64,000 nucleotides of DNA from Micrococcales bacterium (GTDB lineage Bacteria; Actinomycetota; Actinomycetes; Actinomycetales; Cellulomonadaceae). The stretch is taken from the NCBI GenBank assembly GCA_009785115.1, contig WQWY01000010.1, positions 1 through 64,000 of the forward strand. The letters are read 5' to 3'. The notes below the pieces were generated by a model. That model was not told the origin of the DNA. It ran no database searches and saw nothing but the letters and a program-made list of their open reading frames with translations. The position numbers and the translations under genes are program-made. The stretch's first letter is position 1. Each line of letters opens with the position of its first letter. Shown here one piece after another: positions 1 to 9,406 of the stretch.

Positions 1-1206
1 CAGGTCCTTGACCTCACCAGCGACCACCGCGAAGCCCTTGCCCGCATCACCAGCACGAGCGGCCTCGATGGTCGCGTTCAACGCCAGCAGGTTCGTCTGC
101 TCAGCGATCGACGTGATCGTCTTGACCACCGCACCGATCTCCTGAGACGACACACCCAGACGCGCCACCTGATCGTTCGTCAGAGCCGCGACCTCGGTGG
201 CCTCAGCGGCGACCTTCGCCGCACCAGAAGCGTTCCCAGCGATCTCCGCGATCGACGAACCCATCTCCTCAGCACCGGCGGCCACCGTCGCGACGTTCCG
301 CGACACCTGCTCGGCGGCAGCGGCCACGACACCAGCCTGAGAGGCGGCCTCCTCGGAGTCCTTCGCCACGTTCGACGCGATCTCCGACAGGCGCGTCGAC
401 TCCGAGGCCGACTGCTTCGCCACGCCGATGGTCCCGCGCAGCACCTCAGACAGAGACTCGACACCCTCGTTGTACGCGTTCGCCATCGAGCCGATCTCGT
501 CGCGGTACCTCACCTGCGGACGCACCGTCAGGTCACCACGAGCCAGGGCCTTCGCGCCGGCTTCCACGTCGCTCACAGCCCGGGTGATGACCCGCAGCAC
601 CACGAAGCCCAGGGTCAGCGCGACGACCGCACCGATCCCGGTCACCAGCCACAGCGTCAGGGTGCCGGTCTGGTACTCACGGGTGCCCTCCGCGTCGGAC
701 TCCGCCACGCGAGCCTCGAGGCTGTCCGCCGTGGCGGACAGGCTCGCAGCCAGGTCGGCGGCACGTTCGCCACCCGTGACGACAGCCGCGTCGACCACAG
801 ACCTGTCGGCACCGCTGCTCACCGCATCCATCATCACGTCAGAGGCCTGCCAGTAGCTCTCGAACGAGGCCGACAGGGCCGCGAAGACCGCCGGGTCGGT
901 GCTCTCCTCGAACCCGGCCAGCTCAGCCTGACGCTCCGCCCGGGCCGAGAGGATCGCGGAGACGCCCGCCTCCACGTCGTCTGTCGACAGCAGGCGGTTG
1001 GTCAGCACCCGGTCGGTGGCATACCCGAGAGACAGGTCGTTGAGCGCGACCAGGCTCACCGCCTCTGTGTGCATGTCGTCCTGATCTTGAGACAGGGCGC
1101 CCATCCCTGTGCTCCCGATGACGGCGACCACGATGGTCAGCGCGACCGTCAGCCCCATCAGCGACAGCACCTTGACCATGATCGGTCGATCCATGAACCA
1201 GTGCAC
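1..1206 (-). CDS. Methyl-accepting chemotaxis protein (3' end outside window)
   Basis: Membrane chemoreceptor that feeds CheW/CheA; 402 codons are visible and the C-terminus lies beyond the left edge. Visible parts in order: an N-terminal membrane segment just after the start, a periplasmic-side four-helix-like domain, a second membrane segment (around residues 185-205), a HAMP region, and the start of the cytoplasmic signalling coiled coil, including the hairpin-tip element [19 protein letters not shown] chose the GTG at 1206 because AGGGAGT (1214-1220) lies 7 bases before it; the ATG at 1194 would be 19 bases away. It is the last visible gene of the cheA-cheW chemotaxis block. Ligand unknown. 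Confidence 0.93.
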   Translation of the reverse strand, partial: MHWFMDRPIMVKVLSLMGLTVALTIVVAVIGSTGMGALSQDQDDMHTEAVSLVALNDLSLGYATDRVLTNRLLSTDDVEAGVSAILSARAERQAELAGFEESTDPAVFAALSASFESYWQASDVMMDAVSSGADRSVVDAAVVTGGERAADLAASLSATADSLEARVAESDAEGTREYQTGTLTLWLVTGIGAVVALTLGFVVLRVITRAVSDVEAGAKALARGDLTVRPQVRYRDEIGSMANAYNEGVESLSEVLRGTIGVAKQSASESTRLSEIASNVAKDSEEAASQAGVVAAAAEQVSRNVATVAAGAEEMGSSIAEIAGNASGAAKVAAEATEVAALTNDQVARLGVSSQEIGAVVKTITSIAEQTNLLALNATIEAARAGDAGKGFAVVAGEVKDL

Positions 1207-1314
1207 AGCTATCACTCCCTCGTCGTCGACGACAGCACAGGTGTCCTGGCCGCTCGTCAGCTTCTGTCTCGTCGTTCGGTTCTGTCTGGCGCCCGCCACG
1301 CCGGGATGGCGGCC

Positions 1315-1728
1315 TCAGGCGACCGCGCGTTCCACGTCCAGCAGCAGCAGCAGCTGACCGTCCAGCTTGTGCGCACCCGTGACCAGCGCCCTGGTCGTCG
1401 CGTCCAGCGTGTCCGGAGGCGGGGCGTAGGTGTCGTCGTCCGCGCCCACCACGTCGCCGATGCGGTCCACGAGCAGGCTCACCGACTCCCCGCCCACCTG
1501 GACGACGACCATCATCGGCTCGACGTCCTCAGGCCGGGGGGCCAGCTCCAGGCGCGTGCGCAGGTCCACGGTGAGCACCACCTGCCCGCGCAGGTTGACC
1601 AGCCCGGACACCGTGGCCGGCGACCTGGGGATGCGGGTGCGCGAGTGCGGGCGCAGAACCTCTTGCACCCAGCCCACCTCGACGCCGTACAGGGTGTCCT
1701 CGAGGTCGAAGGTGACGTACTGGCTCAT
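1315..1728 (-). CDS. cheW: Chemotaxis adaptor protein CheW
   Basis: Cytoplasmic scaffold that links receptors to the histidine kinase CheA. The 137 residues form a single CheW (SH3-like) domain with the expected VSGLVNLRGQVVLTVDLR core around residues 40-57. The ATG overlaps the cheA stop as ATGA (1725-1728), so translation is probably coupled to cheA. Length is slightly below the usual 150-170 residues but the fold looks complete. Confidence 0.95.
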   Translation of the reverse strand: MSQYVTFDLEDTLYGVEVGWVQEVLRPHSRTRIPRSPATVSGLVNLRGQVVLTVDLRTRLELAPRPEDVEPMMVVVQVGGESVSLLVDRIGDVVGADDDTYAPPPDTLDATTRALVTGAHKLDGQLLLLLDVERAVA

Positions 1729-4175
1729 CGGATCGCTCCCACCAGGTCGGTGTACGAGGCGTCGGCCTCGTCGTAGAAGGACGGGTCGACGGCGAGGATC
1801 GCCGCACGGACGTCGAGCAGCTCGGTGATGACCCCGGACAGCACGGTGGACCCCACCAGCCCGGAGTCGGCGGTGTCGGAGTGCGCGCGCACGTCGTCGT
1901 CGAGGATGTCGAGGATGTCGTCGACGACCATGCCGACGCTGCGGTGGCCGTTGGAGTACACGACGACCAGCAGCTCCTCGGCGTCGTGGGGGACCATCGT
2001 TCCCAGCAGCGTGCCCAGGTGCAGCAGCGGCAGGATCGTGTCCCGGTACTGGACCACCTGACGCCCGCCGACCACCTCGACCGAGCTGGCCAGCACGTGC
2101 TCCAGGCGTGCCACCGACGCCAGCGGCATCGCCACCCGGTGCCCACCGACACCCACGACGAGAACCTGCTCGATCGACCGGTCCACGGCCTCGGCGTCGC
2201 TGCCACCCGTCTCCGCGGGCTGGACGTCGACCAGCATCGACGTGCGGGCGATGGCCTGGACGTCGAGGATCAGCGCCACCCGGCCGTCACCGAGCACGGT
2301 CGCGCCGGCGTAGAGGCCGATCGACTTCAGACGGCTCGACAGCGGCTTGACCACGATCTCCTCGGTGTTGACCACCCTGTCCAGCAGCAGGCCGAACCGA
2401 CGGCCCTCGGCCTGGAGCACCGCGATCACGGTCGGCGGCTGGGCGTCCACCCCGAGCACCTCGGCCATGCTGACCAGCGGCAGCAGCTCCCCGCGCAGCC
2501 GGTAGACCGGCGCGGAGTGCACGTGCTCGACACCGGAGTCCTCCTTGGAGGAGTCCAGGGCCACCAGCTCGACCAGGTTCACCTGCGGCACCGCGTACAG
2601 GTCGCCGGCGCAGGCGACCGTGAGCGTCGGCATGATCGCCAGCGTCAGCGGGATGCGCAGCCGGCACGTGGTGCCCTCGCCCATCACCGACTCGAGCTCG
2701 ACGGTGCCGCCGATCTCCTCGATCTTCGTCTTCACCACGTCCATGCCGACACCACGCCCGGAGACGTTGGTGACCTTCTCCGCGGTGGAGAAACCAGGCA
2801 GGAACAACAGCTGCAGCAGGTCGTTGGGGCTGGCCGTGGCGATCTGGTCAGGCGTCTTCAGGCCCTTGCGGACCGCGGCGGCGGCCAGCTTGTCGCCGTC
2901 CACACCACGACCGTCGTCGCGGACCTCGACCACCACCTGACCACCGGAGTGGTAGGCGTGCAGGGTCAGCGTGCCCTTGGCCGGCTTGCCTGCCTTGACG
3001 CGGTCTGCCGGGACCTCGATGCCGTGGTCGACGGCGTTGCGCACCAGGTGGGTCAGCGGGTCCTTGACGGCCTCGAGCAGGCTGCGGTCCAGCTCGGTGT
3101 CCTTGCCGATCATCTCCAGGGCGACGTCGCGCCCCATCGACGTGGCCAGGTCGCGCACGACGCGCGGCATCTTCGACCACAGGTGCTCGATGGGCTGCAT
3201 GCGCGTCTTCATCACGCCCTCTTGCAGCTCACCGGCGATGAGGTTCAGCTGCTGGGCGGCGCGCACCAGGTCTTGCTCGACCGAGCCCTGGGCGATCCGG
3301 GAGATCTGGTTGCGGGTCAGCACCAGCTCGCCGACCTGACGCATCAGCGCGTCGAGCACGTCGACGTCGACCCTGATCGTGGTGTCTGACGCCGAGCGGG
3401 TCGTGTCCGAGCCGGTGGCACGGGACGCCGCCTGGGTCTCCTCGCTCACGGCGGCGGGACGCTTGGCCGGGGCAGAGGTCGGTGCGGGGGCAGCCGCCGC
3501 GGCGACCGGGGGCTCGGCCGGGGCCGGGCGCTGCTCGGGCACCTTGGTGCCGCGAGACTTCTCGCCCCCGGACTTCTTGCGGCTCCCGATCCGTCGCTTG
3601 CTGGTCCGGGTACCGCCAGACGGAGCCTCAGCGGCGGAGGACGCGACCACCGCCTCGACAAGCTCAGGAGCCTCCTGAGGCTCGAGCGTCTCCTCCTGCT
3701 CGTGCTGCTCGTCCTGCGCGACCTGTTCAGACTGCTCAGCCTCGACGGCTTCGTTCTCCACGGCGGCTCCCTTCGCCTCGGCTCCGGCGGGACCCGCCTG
3801 GATCGCCTCTACCGCACTGATGACCGCATCGATGTCGGCCTCGCCCTCCTCGCCGGTGGCCTCCACCGACGAGAGGATCGCCCGCACCGTGTCGGTCAGA
3901 GACAGCAGCACGTCGGTCGTCGGCTGGTCCATGGACCGCTGGCCGTCGCGCAGCTCGACCAGAAGGCTCTCTCCGACGTGGGTCACCCGCTCCAGGCGGG
4001 TCATCCCGAGAAAGCCGCTGGTCCCTTTGATGGTGTGAACCGTGCGGAAGATGCTGGACAGCAACGCCCGTGATCCTGGTTCGCTCTCCAGCGCGATCAG
4101 GTCGCGGTCGAGCTGATCGAGATTCTCGTAGCTCTCGACGAGAAACTCACGGACGATCTCCTGGTTCTCATCCAT
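1725..4175 (-). CDS. cheA: Chemotaxis histidine kinase CheA with two CheW-like domains
   Basis: Histidine kinase that phosphorylates CheY from receptor input. The 816 residues hold an Hpt/P1 domain (1-120) with phospho-acceptor His47 in VHTIKGTSGFLG, a long Ala/Glu/Pro-rich linker (about 125-260) with no recognisable P2 domain, the P3 dimerisation helices (from about 262), an HATPase domain with LVRNAVDHGIE near 375, a first CheW-like P5 domain (about 514-650), and a second CheW-like domain (about 666-800). The ATG at 4175 is chosen because AAGGAGGT (4185-4192) sits 9 bases upstream; an earlier in-frame start at 4229 lacks this. A FliA-like promoter lies at 4226-4253. Confidence 0.95.
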   Translation of the reverse strand: MDENQEIVREFLVESYENLDQLDRDLIALESEPGSRALLSSIFRTVHTIKGTSGFLGMTRLERVTHVGESLLVELRDGQRSMDQPTTDVLLSLTDTVRAILSSVEATGEEGEADIDAVISAVEAIQAGPAGAEAKGAAVENEAVEAEQSEQVAQDEQHEQEETLEPQEAPELVEAVVASSAAEAPSGGTRTSKRRIGSRKKSGGEKSRGTKVPEQRPAPAEPPVAAAAAPAPTSAPAKRPAAVSEETQAASRATGSDTTRSASDTTIRVDVDVLDALMRQVGELVLTRNQISRIAQGSVEQDLVRAAQQLNLIAGELQEGVMKTRMQPIEHLWSKMPRVVRDLATSMGRDVALEMIGKDTELDRSLLEAVKDPLTHLVRNAVDHGIEVPADRVKAGKPAKGTLTLHAYHSGGQVVVEVRDDGRGVDGDKLAAAAVRKGLKTPDQIATASPNDLLQLLFLPGFSTAEKVTNVSGRGVGMDVVKTKIEEIGGTVELESVMGEGTTCRLRIPLTLAIMPTLTVACAGDLYAVPQVNLVELVALDSSKEDSGVEHVHSAPVYRLRGELLPLVSMAEVLGVDAQPPTVIAVLQAEGRRFGLLLDRVVNTEEIVVKPLSSRLKSIGLYAGATVLGDGRVALILDVQAIARTSMLVDVQPAETGGSDAEAVDRSIEQVLVVGVGGHRVAMPLASVARLEHVLASSVEVVGGRQVVQYRDTILPLLHLGTLLGTMVPHDAEELLVVVYSNGHRSVGMVVDDILDILDDDVRAHSDTADSGLVGSTVLSGVITELLDVRAAILAVDPSFYDEADASYTDLVGAIR

Positions 4176-4225
4176 CGGGTCGGTACCTCCTTCAGACCAG
4201 CTTTCCAAACCTTCACCCACGATGA

Positions 4226-4253
4226 CCATCGACCACGGGTGTCAAGACCTTGA
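4226..4253 (-). promoter_or_regulatory. FliA/SigD-type flagellar promoter upstream of cheA
   Basis: Read on the minus strand: TCAAGGTC, 12 bases, GTCGATGG. This resembles the flagellar sigma consensus (TAAAGTTT, about 11 bases, GCCGATAA). It lies about 50 bases before the cheA start and matches the arrangement found upstream of the second receptor. Inference from pattern only; no fliA gene is in the window. Confidence 0.45.
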
Positions 4254-4304
4254 GGTGTTTTGGTCACCTGTTCGGCCCCACCCGTGCTCAGCCATCAGAA
4301 GTGC

Positions 4305-5945
4305 TCAGTCGCACCTGTAGCCCTCGATCCCCTGCTGCAGCTGGTGGGCCACCGCGACGAGGTCGCCCACCTGGTTGTCCACCTCGTCCACGACGTCGGC
4401 GCTCGTGCCCGCCGAGCGTGCGACCTCGCTGATCGACCCCGCGATCGACTCCGAGCCGGACGCGACCTCGTCCACCCCGTGGGAGATCTGCGTGGTCGTC
4501 ACGCTCTGCTGCTCCACGGCGTCAGCGATGGTGGTCTGGTGCTCGTCGATCGAGCCGACGATCTGGGCGATCTCGTCGATGGCCCGCACGGCGCTCGACG
4601 TCTCGCGCTGGATCGAGTCGATGCGTGCCGCGACGCCCTCGGTCGCCTGGGCCGTCTGACGGGCCAGGTCCTTGACCTCCTCAGCGACCACCGCGAACCC
4701 GCGTCCGGCCTCGCCGGCGCGGGCCGCCTCGATGGTCGCGTTGAGCGCCAGCATGTTCGTCTGCTCCGCGATCTGCGTGATGAGGCTCACGACGTCGCTG
4801 ATCTCCGCGCTGGCCGTCCCCAGGCGCGCGACCTGCTCGTTGGCCGCACCGGCGACCTGCGCGGCCTTCGCGGCCACCTGGGCCGCCGAGGCCGCCGAGG
4901 CGGAGATGTCCGCGATGGACCTCTGGACCTCGCCGGTGCCTCCCGCGACCGTCTGGACAGAACGCGACACCTGCGCGGCCGAGCCGGCCAGCAGCTCGGC
5001 CTGACGGCTCGTCTCGCGGGTCGTGTCGGCGGCCCGGGTGTTGGCCTCGCGCAGGCGCTCCGCGGCCGCGTTGATGTCGTCCGACGCCTGTCTGACCCCG
5101 GTGATGGTGGCGCGCAGCGAGACCTGCATCCGGCCCAGGGCGTCGGCCATCCTCCCGGCCTCGTCGCGGCTGTCCACGTCGACGGTCGCGGTGAGGTCGC
5201 CGTCGGCCATCGCGGTCAGCGCGGTCTCGACCTCCTTCAGCGTGCGGGTCAACCGCCGGGTGATGGTCACGGTGAGCACCCCGGCGATGGTCGCCCCGAC
5301 GACGAAGGTCGAGGTGAGCGTGGTGATGACGATCCTGATCTCCGTCAGGGCAGCCTCGAGGATCCGCGCGGCCTCGGCCTCGGCGTCCTCGATCAGCGTC
5401 TCGAGCGGGACTCCGGTGGCATCGGCGTCGGCCGCCGGGCTCGCCAGCGCCGAGGCCACGGCCGCGTCGTCGCCGGCCTCCAGCGCGGGGATCAGCGTGG
5501 CGTCACGCAGCACGCTCCAGGCCGTCCAGGCCTCGCGGAGCTCACCCCAGGTCACGGGGTCCAGGTCGCCGTCGACAGCGTCCACCTGCTGGCTCACCTC
5601 GTCGTCCGACGCGGACCACCGGGCGATCAGAGCCTCGCGAGCGGCCGGGTCCGTGGTACGCGCGGCCTGCCCGGCCAGCGCGTGCCCGCGCAGCACCCCG
5701 ACAGCGATCGAGGAGAGGTCCGAGCTCAGCTGGGACTGGCGAGCCATCGCCTGCTGGTTCACCCCGGCGATCCACAGGTAGATCGCCCCACCACCGCCCA
5801 CGATGGAGAACAGGACGACCACCACCGCGACCGACGTGGCCAGCTTCGCGGCGACCGGCAGGTCGACGAACCGGCGTCTGCGTACCTTGCTGTCCGCACG
5901 CGGGCTCTGCGCCCGGCTGACGGTGTCGTCTGCCTCCAGCGGCAT
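4305..5945 (-). CDS. Methyl-accepting chemotaxis protein
   Basis: Transmembrane chemoreceptor of 546 residues, complete. It has a first membrane segment at about 30-50 ([20 protein letters not shown]), an extracytoplasmic four-helix region, a second membrane segment at about 205-230, a HAMP domain ([20 protein letters not shown]) and a long cytoplasmic coiled coil containing the tip motif [21 protein letters not shown]. The ATG at 5945 follows GGAAGGAAG; an alternative GTG at 5972 follows GGGAG and would add nine residues. No C-terminal NWETF-like CheR tether is seen. It precedes cheA on the same strand and has its own FliA-like promoter at 5991-6018. Confidence 0.94.
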   Translation of the reverse strand: MPLEADDTVSRAQSPRADSKVRRRRFVDLPVAAKLATSVAVVVVLFSIVGGGGAIYLWIAGVNQQAMARQSQLSSDLSSIAVGVLRGHALAGQAARTTDPAAREALIARWSASDDEVSQQVDAVDGDLDPVTWGELREAWTAWSVLRDATLIPALEAGDDAAVASALASPAADADATGVPLETLIEDAEAEAARILEAALTEIRIVITTLTSTFVVGATIAGVLTVTITRRLTRTLKEVETALTAMADGDLTATVDVDSRDEAGRMADALGRMQVSLRATITGVRQASDDINAAAERLREANTRAADTTRETSRQAELLAGSAAQVSRSVQTVAGGTGEVQRSIADISASAASAAQVAAKAAQVAGAANEQVARLGTASAEISDVVSLITQIAEQTNMLALNATIEAARAGEAGRGFAVVAEEVKDLARQTAQATEGVAARIDSIQRETSSAVRAIDEIAQIVGSIDEHQTTIADAVEQQSVTTTQISHGVDEVASGSESIAGSISEVARSAGTSADVVDEVDNQVGDLVAVAHQLQQGIEGYRCD

Positions 5946-5990
5946 CGCTCCAGCTTCCTTCCGCGTCGACACCCGGTCTCCCTGGTCGAC

Positions 5991-6018
5991 CCATCGGCAC
6001 GCGGAGCGAGGGAGTTGA
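5991..6018 (-). promoter_or_regulatory. FliA/SigD-type flagellar promoter upstream of the second receptor
   Basis: On the minus strand: TCAACTCC, 12 bases, GCCGATGG. The spacing is identical to the element before cheA and the -10 half is close to GCCGATAA. The predicted transcription start near 5984 fits a short leader before the receptor start. Confidence 0.5.
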
Positions 6019-6165
6019 GGGATGAGAGCGCCTCGACGAAGACCGAGCGGACGGCTCGGCCGGGCGCCACAGGGGCGGAGCAGAGGAAGGGACAGCTCGG
6101 ACGTCAGCGCGCGGAGACTCTGAGCGCGTGAAGACCTAGGAGCCGCGGAGACCTAAGAGCGGAGA

Positions 6166-6269
6166 TCGCTGAGCACGGAGCCGGTGCGCGAGGTCGGTGC
6201 GCGGAGTCGGCACGCACAGCTGGCGTGAAAGGTCAGCGCGCGAGGTCAACGCGCGGGGTCAACGCTCGG
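6166..6269. repeat. Degenerate 13-base tandem repeat running into the csrA 3' end
   Basis: Eight consecutive 13-base units fit from 6166 on. The last two are GGTCAACGCGCGG and GGTCAACGCTCGG, preceded by GGTCAGCGCGCGA; units further left (for example GGTCGGTGCGCGG at 6192) are more decayed. A looser copy of the same pattern (AGACCTAGGAGCCGCGG, AGACCTAAGAGCGG) continues left to about 6130. The final unit covers the csrA stop codon. Confidence 0.7.
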
Positions 6270-6579
6270 AGGGAGAGCTCGAGGTGGAGCGGGAACGAGG
6301 CTTCGCCGCTGGACGAGAAGCGGGCTGCGCGGCGGGACGAGGGGCAGGCTGTGCCGGCGGCACCAGCTTGCGCAGCGCGGCCTCCGTGGCCTCGCCCGCC
6401 TCGACGGCCTCGACATTGGCCAGACGGACCGCCTCGATGACCTCGGCCCGGTGCACACGGATCTCTCGGGGTGCCTCGATGCCCAGACGGACACCGTCGC
6501 TGCGCACCTCGATGACGGTGACGACGATGTCGTCACCGATCAGGAGACGCTCACCGACACGGCGGCTGAGCACGAGCAT
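6259..6579 (-). CDS. csrA: Carbon storage / translational regulator CsrA with an extended tail
   Basis: RNA-binding homodimer that controls translation, in flagellated bacteria typically of flagellin. Residues 1-60 are a normal CsrA: MLVLSRRVGERLLIGDDI, then VRLGIEAPREIRVHR. After about residue 60 comes a 45-residue Ala/Pro/Arg/Ser tail with PAAxPxxRPAA repeats, making 106 residues where the family usually has 60-75. The ATG at 6579 is the true start, from domain alignment and from the TAGGGT hexamer 7 bases before it. It sits upstream of the chemotaxis genes on the same strand, consistent with a motility role. Confidence 0.93.
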   Translation of the reverse strand: MLVLSRRVGERLLIGDDIVVTVIEVRSDGVRLGIEAPREIRVHRAEVIEAVRLANVEAVEAGEATEAALRKLVPPAQPAPRPAAQPASRPAAKPRSRSTSSSPSER

Positions 6580-6586
6580 GGATCTG

Positions 6587-6592
6587 ACCCTA
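6587..6592 (-). promoter_or_regulatory. Leaderless -10 box of csrA
   Basis: TAGGGT on the minus strand, 7 bases before the csrA ATG, with no convincing Shine-Dalgarno between. Confidence 0.5.
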
Positions 6593-6768
6593 CCTGAGAG
6601 CTCGGGCCGGCGCGTGGCCCCGATCCAGGGCACCCACCAGCGTGGCGAGGCGTCACCGGGCCCACGGCGCGCCTCCCACCTGCGTCGACACGGGGAGACG
6701 CGCCTGTCGGGTGTGCTGCGAGACTCCGCGTGCGGCACACCCTGGACCCGAAGGCCGCGAAAAACCGG

Positions 6769-7494
6769 TCACGCGCTCCCGGTGTCGACGGCGTAGTCCG
6801 CGATGACCTCAGCGGTGCGCGACAGACCCAGACGGGTGGCCCCGGCCGTGATCATCGACACCGCGTCGGCCGCCGAGCGGATGCCTCCCGACGCCTTGAC
6901 GCCCAGCCGGCCCCCGATGGTGCCGGAGATGATGCCCACCGCCCGCATCGTCACCCCGCCGGCCGGGTGGAACCCGGTCGACGTCTTGATGAAGTCGGCC
7001 CCTGCCTCGGCAGCCGTCCGGCAGGTCTCGATCAGCTCGTGGTCGCTGAGCACCGCCGACTCCACGATCACCTTCAGCACCGTGGGGGGCGGGGCGGCGA
7101 GCCGCACCGCGGCGATGTCGGCCAGCACGTCGGCGAAGCGACGCTCCTTGGCCGCCGCCAGGTCGACCACCATGTCGATCTCGTCGGCACCGTCAGCCAC
7201 GGCCTGCCTCGCCTCGGCGGCCTTCACCGACGGCTTGTGCGCACCCGACGGGAACCCGACCACCGTGGCGACCTTGACCGCCCGGGTGCCGTCCTCACGT
7301 CGAGGCACGTCCAGCGGCAGGTGCGTCGGTGCCACGCACACCGAGTACGCCCCGAGGCGCACAGCCTCGGTGACGAGGTCGGCGACCTCAGCACGGGTGG
7401 CCTCTGGCTTGAGCAGGGTGTGGTCGACGAACTGGGCGAACTCTGCCGGGCCGAGCGGCAGGTGCGAGCCCTCGACGACGTCCGAGGTGGTCAT
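6769..7494 (-). CDS. deoC: Deoxyribose-phosphate aldolase
   Basis: Cleaves 2-deoxyribose-5-phosphate to glyceraldehyde-3-phosphate and acetaldehyde, the last step of deoxynucleoside breakdown. The 241 residues show the class I aldolase signature: VDHTLLKP near the N-terminus, [18 protein letters not shown], and the Schiff-base region [10 protein letters not shown], followed by GVKASGGIR. The ATG at 7494 follows GGGAGAAAGG. It lies downstream of deoA and cdd on the same strand, separated from deoA by a hairpin, and completes the salvage route. Confidence 0.96.
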   Translation of the reverse strand: MTTSDVVEGSHLPLGPAEFAQFVDHTLLKPEATRAEVADLVTEAVRLGAYSVCVAPTHLPLDVPRREDGTRAVKVATVVGFPSGAHKPSVKAAEARQAVADGADEIDMVVDLAAAKERRFADVLADIAAVRLAAPPPTVLKVIVESAVLSDHELIETCRTAAEAGADFIKTSTGFHPAGGVTMRAVGIISGTIGGRLGVKASGGIRSAADAVSMITAGATRLGLSRTAEVIADYAVDTGSA

Positions 7495-7560
7495 GGGCGA
7501 TGCCTTTCTCCCGCGACCCCGACCGGCCTGGAGGCCAGCGGGGCCAGCTCTTCTGACAGC

Positions 7561-7586
7561 GAGGTGCCCGACGTCCCGGGCACCTC
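7561..7586 (-). terminator. Hairpin between deoA and deoC
   Basis: Perfect 10-base arms, GAGGTGCCCG and CGGGCACCTC, with a 6-base loop. No T-run follows, so it may be a weak terminator, an RNA-stability element or an attenuator that lowers deoC expression. Confidence 0.5.
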
Positions 7587-7644
7587 CCATCCTGGCATCT
7601 TCTGCGCGCCGATGCGCTAGTCCCGAGGGTCGACGTGGACCAGA

Positions 7645-8934
7645 TCAGACCGCGATGCGGTCGATCACCAGCGGCGGAAGGGTCGCCGGTCCCTGGTGAG
7701 CGACGACGAGAGCGTCGGCCAGCGCCTCGCGAGCCCGCGCGAAGCATGCGGGGGTGTCGGTGTGCAGGCGCAGCACCGGCTGCCCCGCGCGCACCCGGTC
7801 GCCGGGGCGCACCAGCAGCTCGACGCCGGCGGTGGCCCGCACCCGGTCCTCCTTGCGGGCCCGTCCGGCTCCCAGGCGCCACGCGGCGACGCCCACCGCC
7901 CGGGCGTCGAGCAAGACGACCGCACCGTCGGTCTCGGCGATGATCTCCTCGGTCTCCGCGGCCACCGGCAAGCACGCCTCGGGGTCGCCGCCCTGGGCGC
8001 GGACCATCGCCGTCCACACGTCCATCGCCGTGCCGTCCGCGAGCGCAGCGGCCGGGTCGGCGTCGGGCAGCCCCGCGGCGTCGAGCATCTCGCGGGCCAG
8101 CGCACAGACCAGCGCGACCACGTCGGGCGGGCCTCCCCCGGCGAGCACCTCGACCGCCTCGCGGACCTCCAGGGCGTTGCCCACGGTCAGGCCCAGCGGG
8201 GTGGACATGTCGGTGAGGAGCGCGACGGTGCGCACCCCGGCGTCGGTGCCCAGCGCGACCATCGTCCGTGCGAGCTCGCGTGCGGCGGCGAGGTCCCTCA
8301 TGAAGGCCCCCGACCCGACCTTCACGTCGAGCACCAGCGAGGCCGTGCCCTCCGCGATCTTCTTGCTCATGATCGAGCTGGCGATCAGCGGGACCGACTC
8401 GACGGTGCCGGTGACGTCGCGCAGCGCGTACAGCCTGCGGTCGGCCGGGACGAGCCCGGGCCCGGCGGCGCAGACCACCGCCCCGACCCGCTCCAGCTGT
8501 GCGGTCATCTCCTCGGTGCTCAACGACGCGCGCCACCCGGGGATCGACTCGAGCTTGTCCAGCGTGCCGCCGGTGTGGCCCAGGCCCCGACCGGACAGCT
8601 GGGGCACGGCTGCGCCGAACGACGCGACCACCGGGGTCAGCGGCAGCGTGGTCTTGTCCCCCACGCCCCCGGTCGAGTGCTTGTCGACGGTCGGCCGGGA
8701 CAGGCTCGAGAAGTCCAGACGCTCACCCGTGGCGATCATCGCCGAGGTCCACCGGGCGATCTCGGCACGGTCCATCCCGCGCAGCACGATCGCCATGGTC
8801 AGCGCCGACATCTGCTCCTCGGCGACCACGCCACGGGTGTAGGCGTCCACCACCCAGTCGATCTGGGCGTCGGAGAGCCGGCCCCCGTCACGCTTGGTGA
8901 CGATCACGTCGACCGCGTCGAACGCCTCGCTCAC
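7645..8934 (-). CDS. deoA: Thymidine phosphorylase
   Basis: Phosphorolysis of thymidine/deoxyuridine to the base and deoxyribose-1-phosphate. 429 residues, normal length. Shows the glycosyltransferase family 3 signature with DKHSTGGVGDKTTL (phosphate-binding) at about 82-95 and the GRGLGHTGGTLDKLE loop. The GTG at 8934 follows AGGAGAGGC and overlaps the cdd stop as GTGA (8931-8934), so the two are translationally coupled. Confidence 0.96.
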   Translation of the reverse strand: MSEAFDAVDVIVTKRDGGRLSDAQIDWVVDAYTRGVVAEEQMSALTMAIVLRGMDRAEIARWTSAMIATGERLDFSSLSRPTVDKHSTGGVGDKTTLPLTPVVASFGAAVPQLSGRGLGHTGGTLDKLESIPGWRASLSTEEMTAQLERVGAVVCAAGPGLVPADRRLYALRDVTGTVESVPLIASSIMSKKIAEGTASLVLDVKVGSGAFMRDLAAARELARTMVALGTDAGVRTVALLTDMSTPLGLTVGNALEVREAVEVLAGGGPPDVVALVCALAREMLDAAGLPDADPAAALADGTAMDVWTAMVRAQGGDPEACLPVAAETEEIIAETDGAVVLLDARAVGVAAWRLGAGRARKEDRVRATAGVELLVRPGDRVRAGQPVLRLHTDTPACFARAREALADALVVAHQGPATLPPLVIDRIAV

Positions 8935-9386
8935 GCCTCTCCTGCCTCGAGGCCCGGGCTCGCCTCGACGTCCGGGGCACGGGGCAGGTCGTCCGGGCCG
9001 AACGCGTCGGGCAGCATCTGGGCCATGGTGCGCGGGCCCGAGGCGGTGCCCAGCAGCAGGCCAGGCCCCCCGTGCTCGACCAGCAGCTGACGGCACCGCC
9101 CGCACGGTGCGAGGACCCCACCGTCGGCAGCCGCACCATCAGCAGACACACAGACGAGCGCGACCAGACGGCCACCCCCAGACGCGTGCAGCGCGCTGAC
9201 CAGGGAGCACTCGGCGCACAGAGTCAGCCCGTAGGAGGCGTTCTCCACGTTGCAGCCGACGACGACCCTCCCGTCGTCGGCCAGCGCGGCCGCACCCACC
9301 CGCAGGCCCGAGTACGGGGCGTAGGCGCGGGCCGCCACCTCGCGCGCCGCGACACGCAGCGCCGCCCAGTCGACACCAGAGGCCAT
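8931..9386 (-). CDS. cdd: Cytidine deaminase
   Basis: Zinc enzyme converting cytidine/deoxycytidine to uridine/deoxyuridine, feeding DeoA. 151 residues; the catalytic and zinc-binding motifs CNVENASYGLTLCAE and PCGRCRQ are present. I use the ATG at 9386, which matches the family N-terminus and has TAGGGT 7 bases upstream. A GTG at 9410 overlaps the stop of the upstream lipoprotein gene and would add eight residues. The C-terminal 20 residues after the domain are Pro/Glu/Ala-rich. Confidence 0.94.
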   Translation of the reverse strand: MASGVDWAALRVAAREVAARAYAPYSGLRVGAAALADDGRVVVGCNVENASYGLTLCAECSLVSALHASGGGRLVALVCVSADGAAADGGVLAPCGRCRQLLVEHGGPGLLLGTASGPRTMAQMLPDAFGPDDLPRAPDVEASPGLEAGEA

Positions 9387-9393
9387 GCGGACA

Positions 9394-9399
9394 ACCCTA
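9394..9399 (-). promoter_or_regulatory. Candidate internal leaderless -10 box for cdd
   Basis: TAGGGT on the minus strand, 7 bases before the ATG at 9386. It would allow cdd-deoA to be transcribed independently of the lipoprotein gene. Confidence 0.4.
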
Positions 9400-9406
9400 C
9401 GGGCGC

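Noticed and set aside
4260-6131. 623-codon plus-strand open frame across the second chemoreceptor
   Set aside because: Antisense shadow; the receptor on the minus strand is unambiguous.
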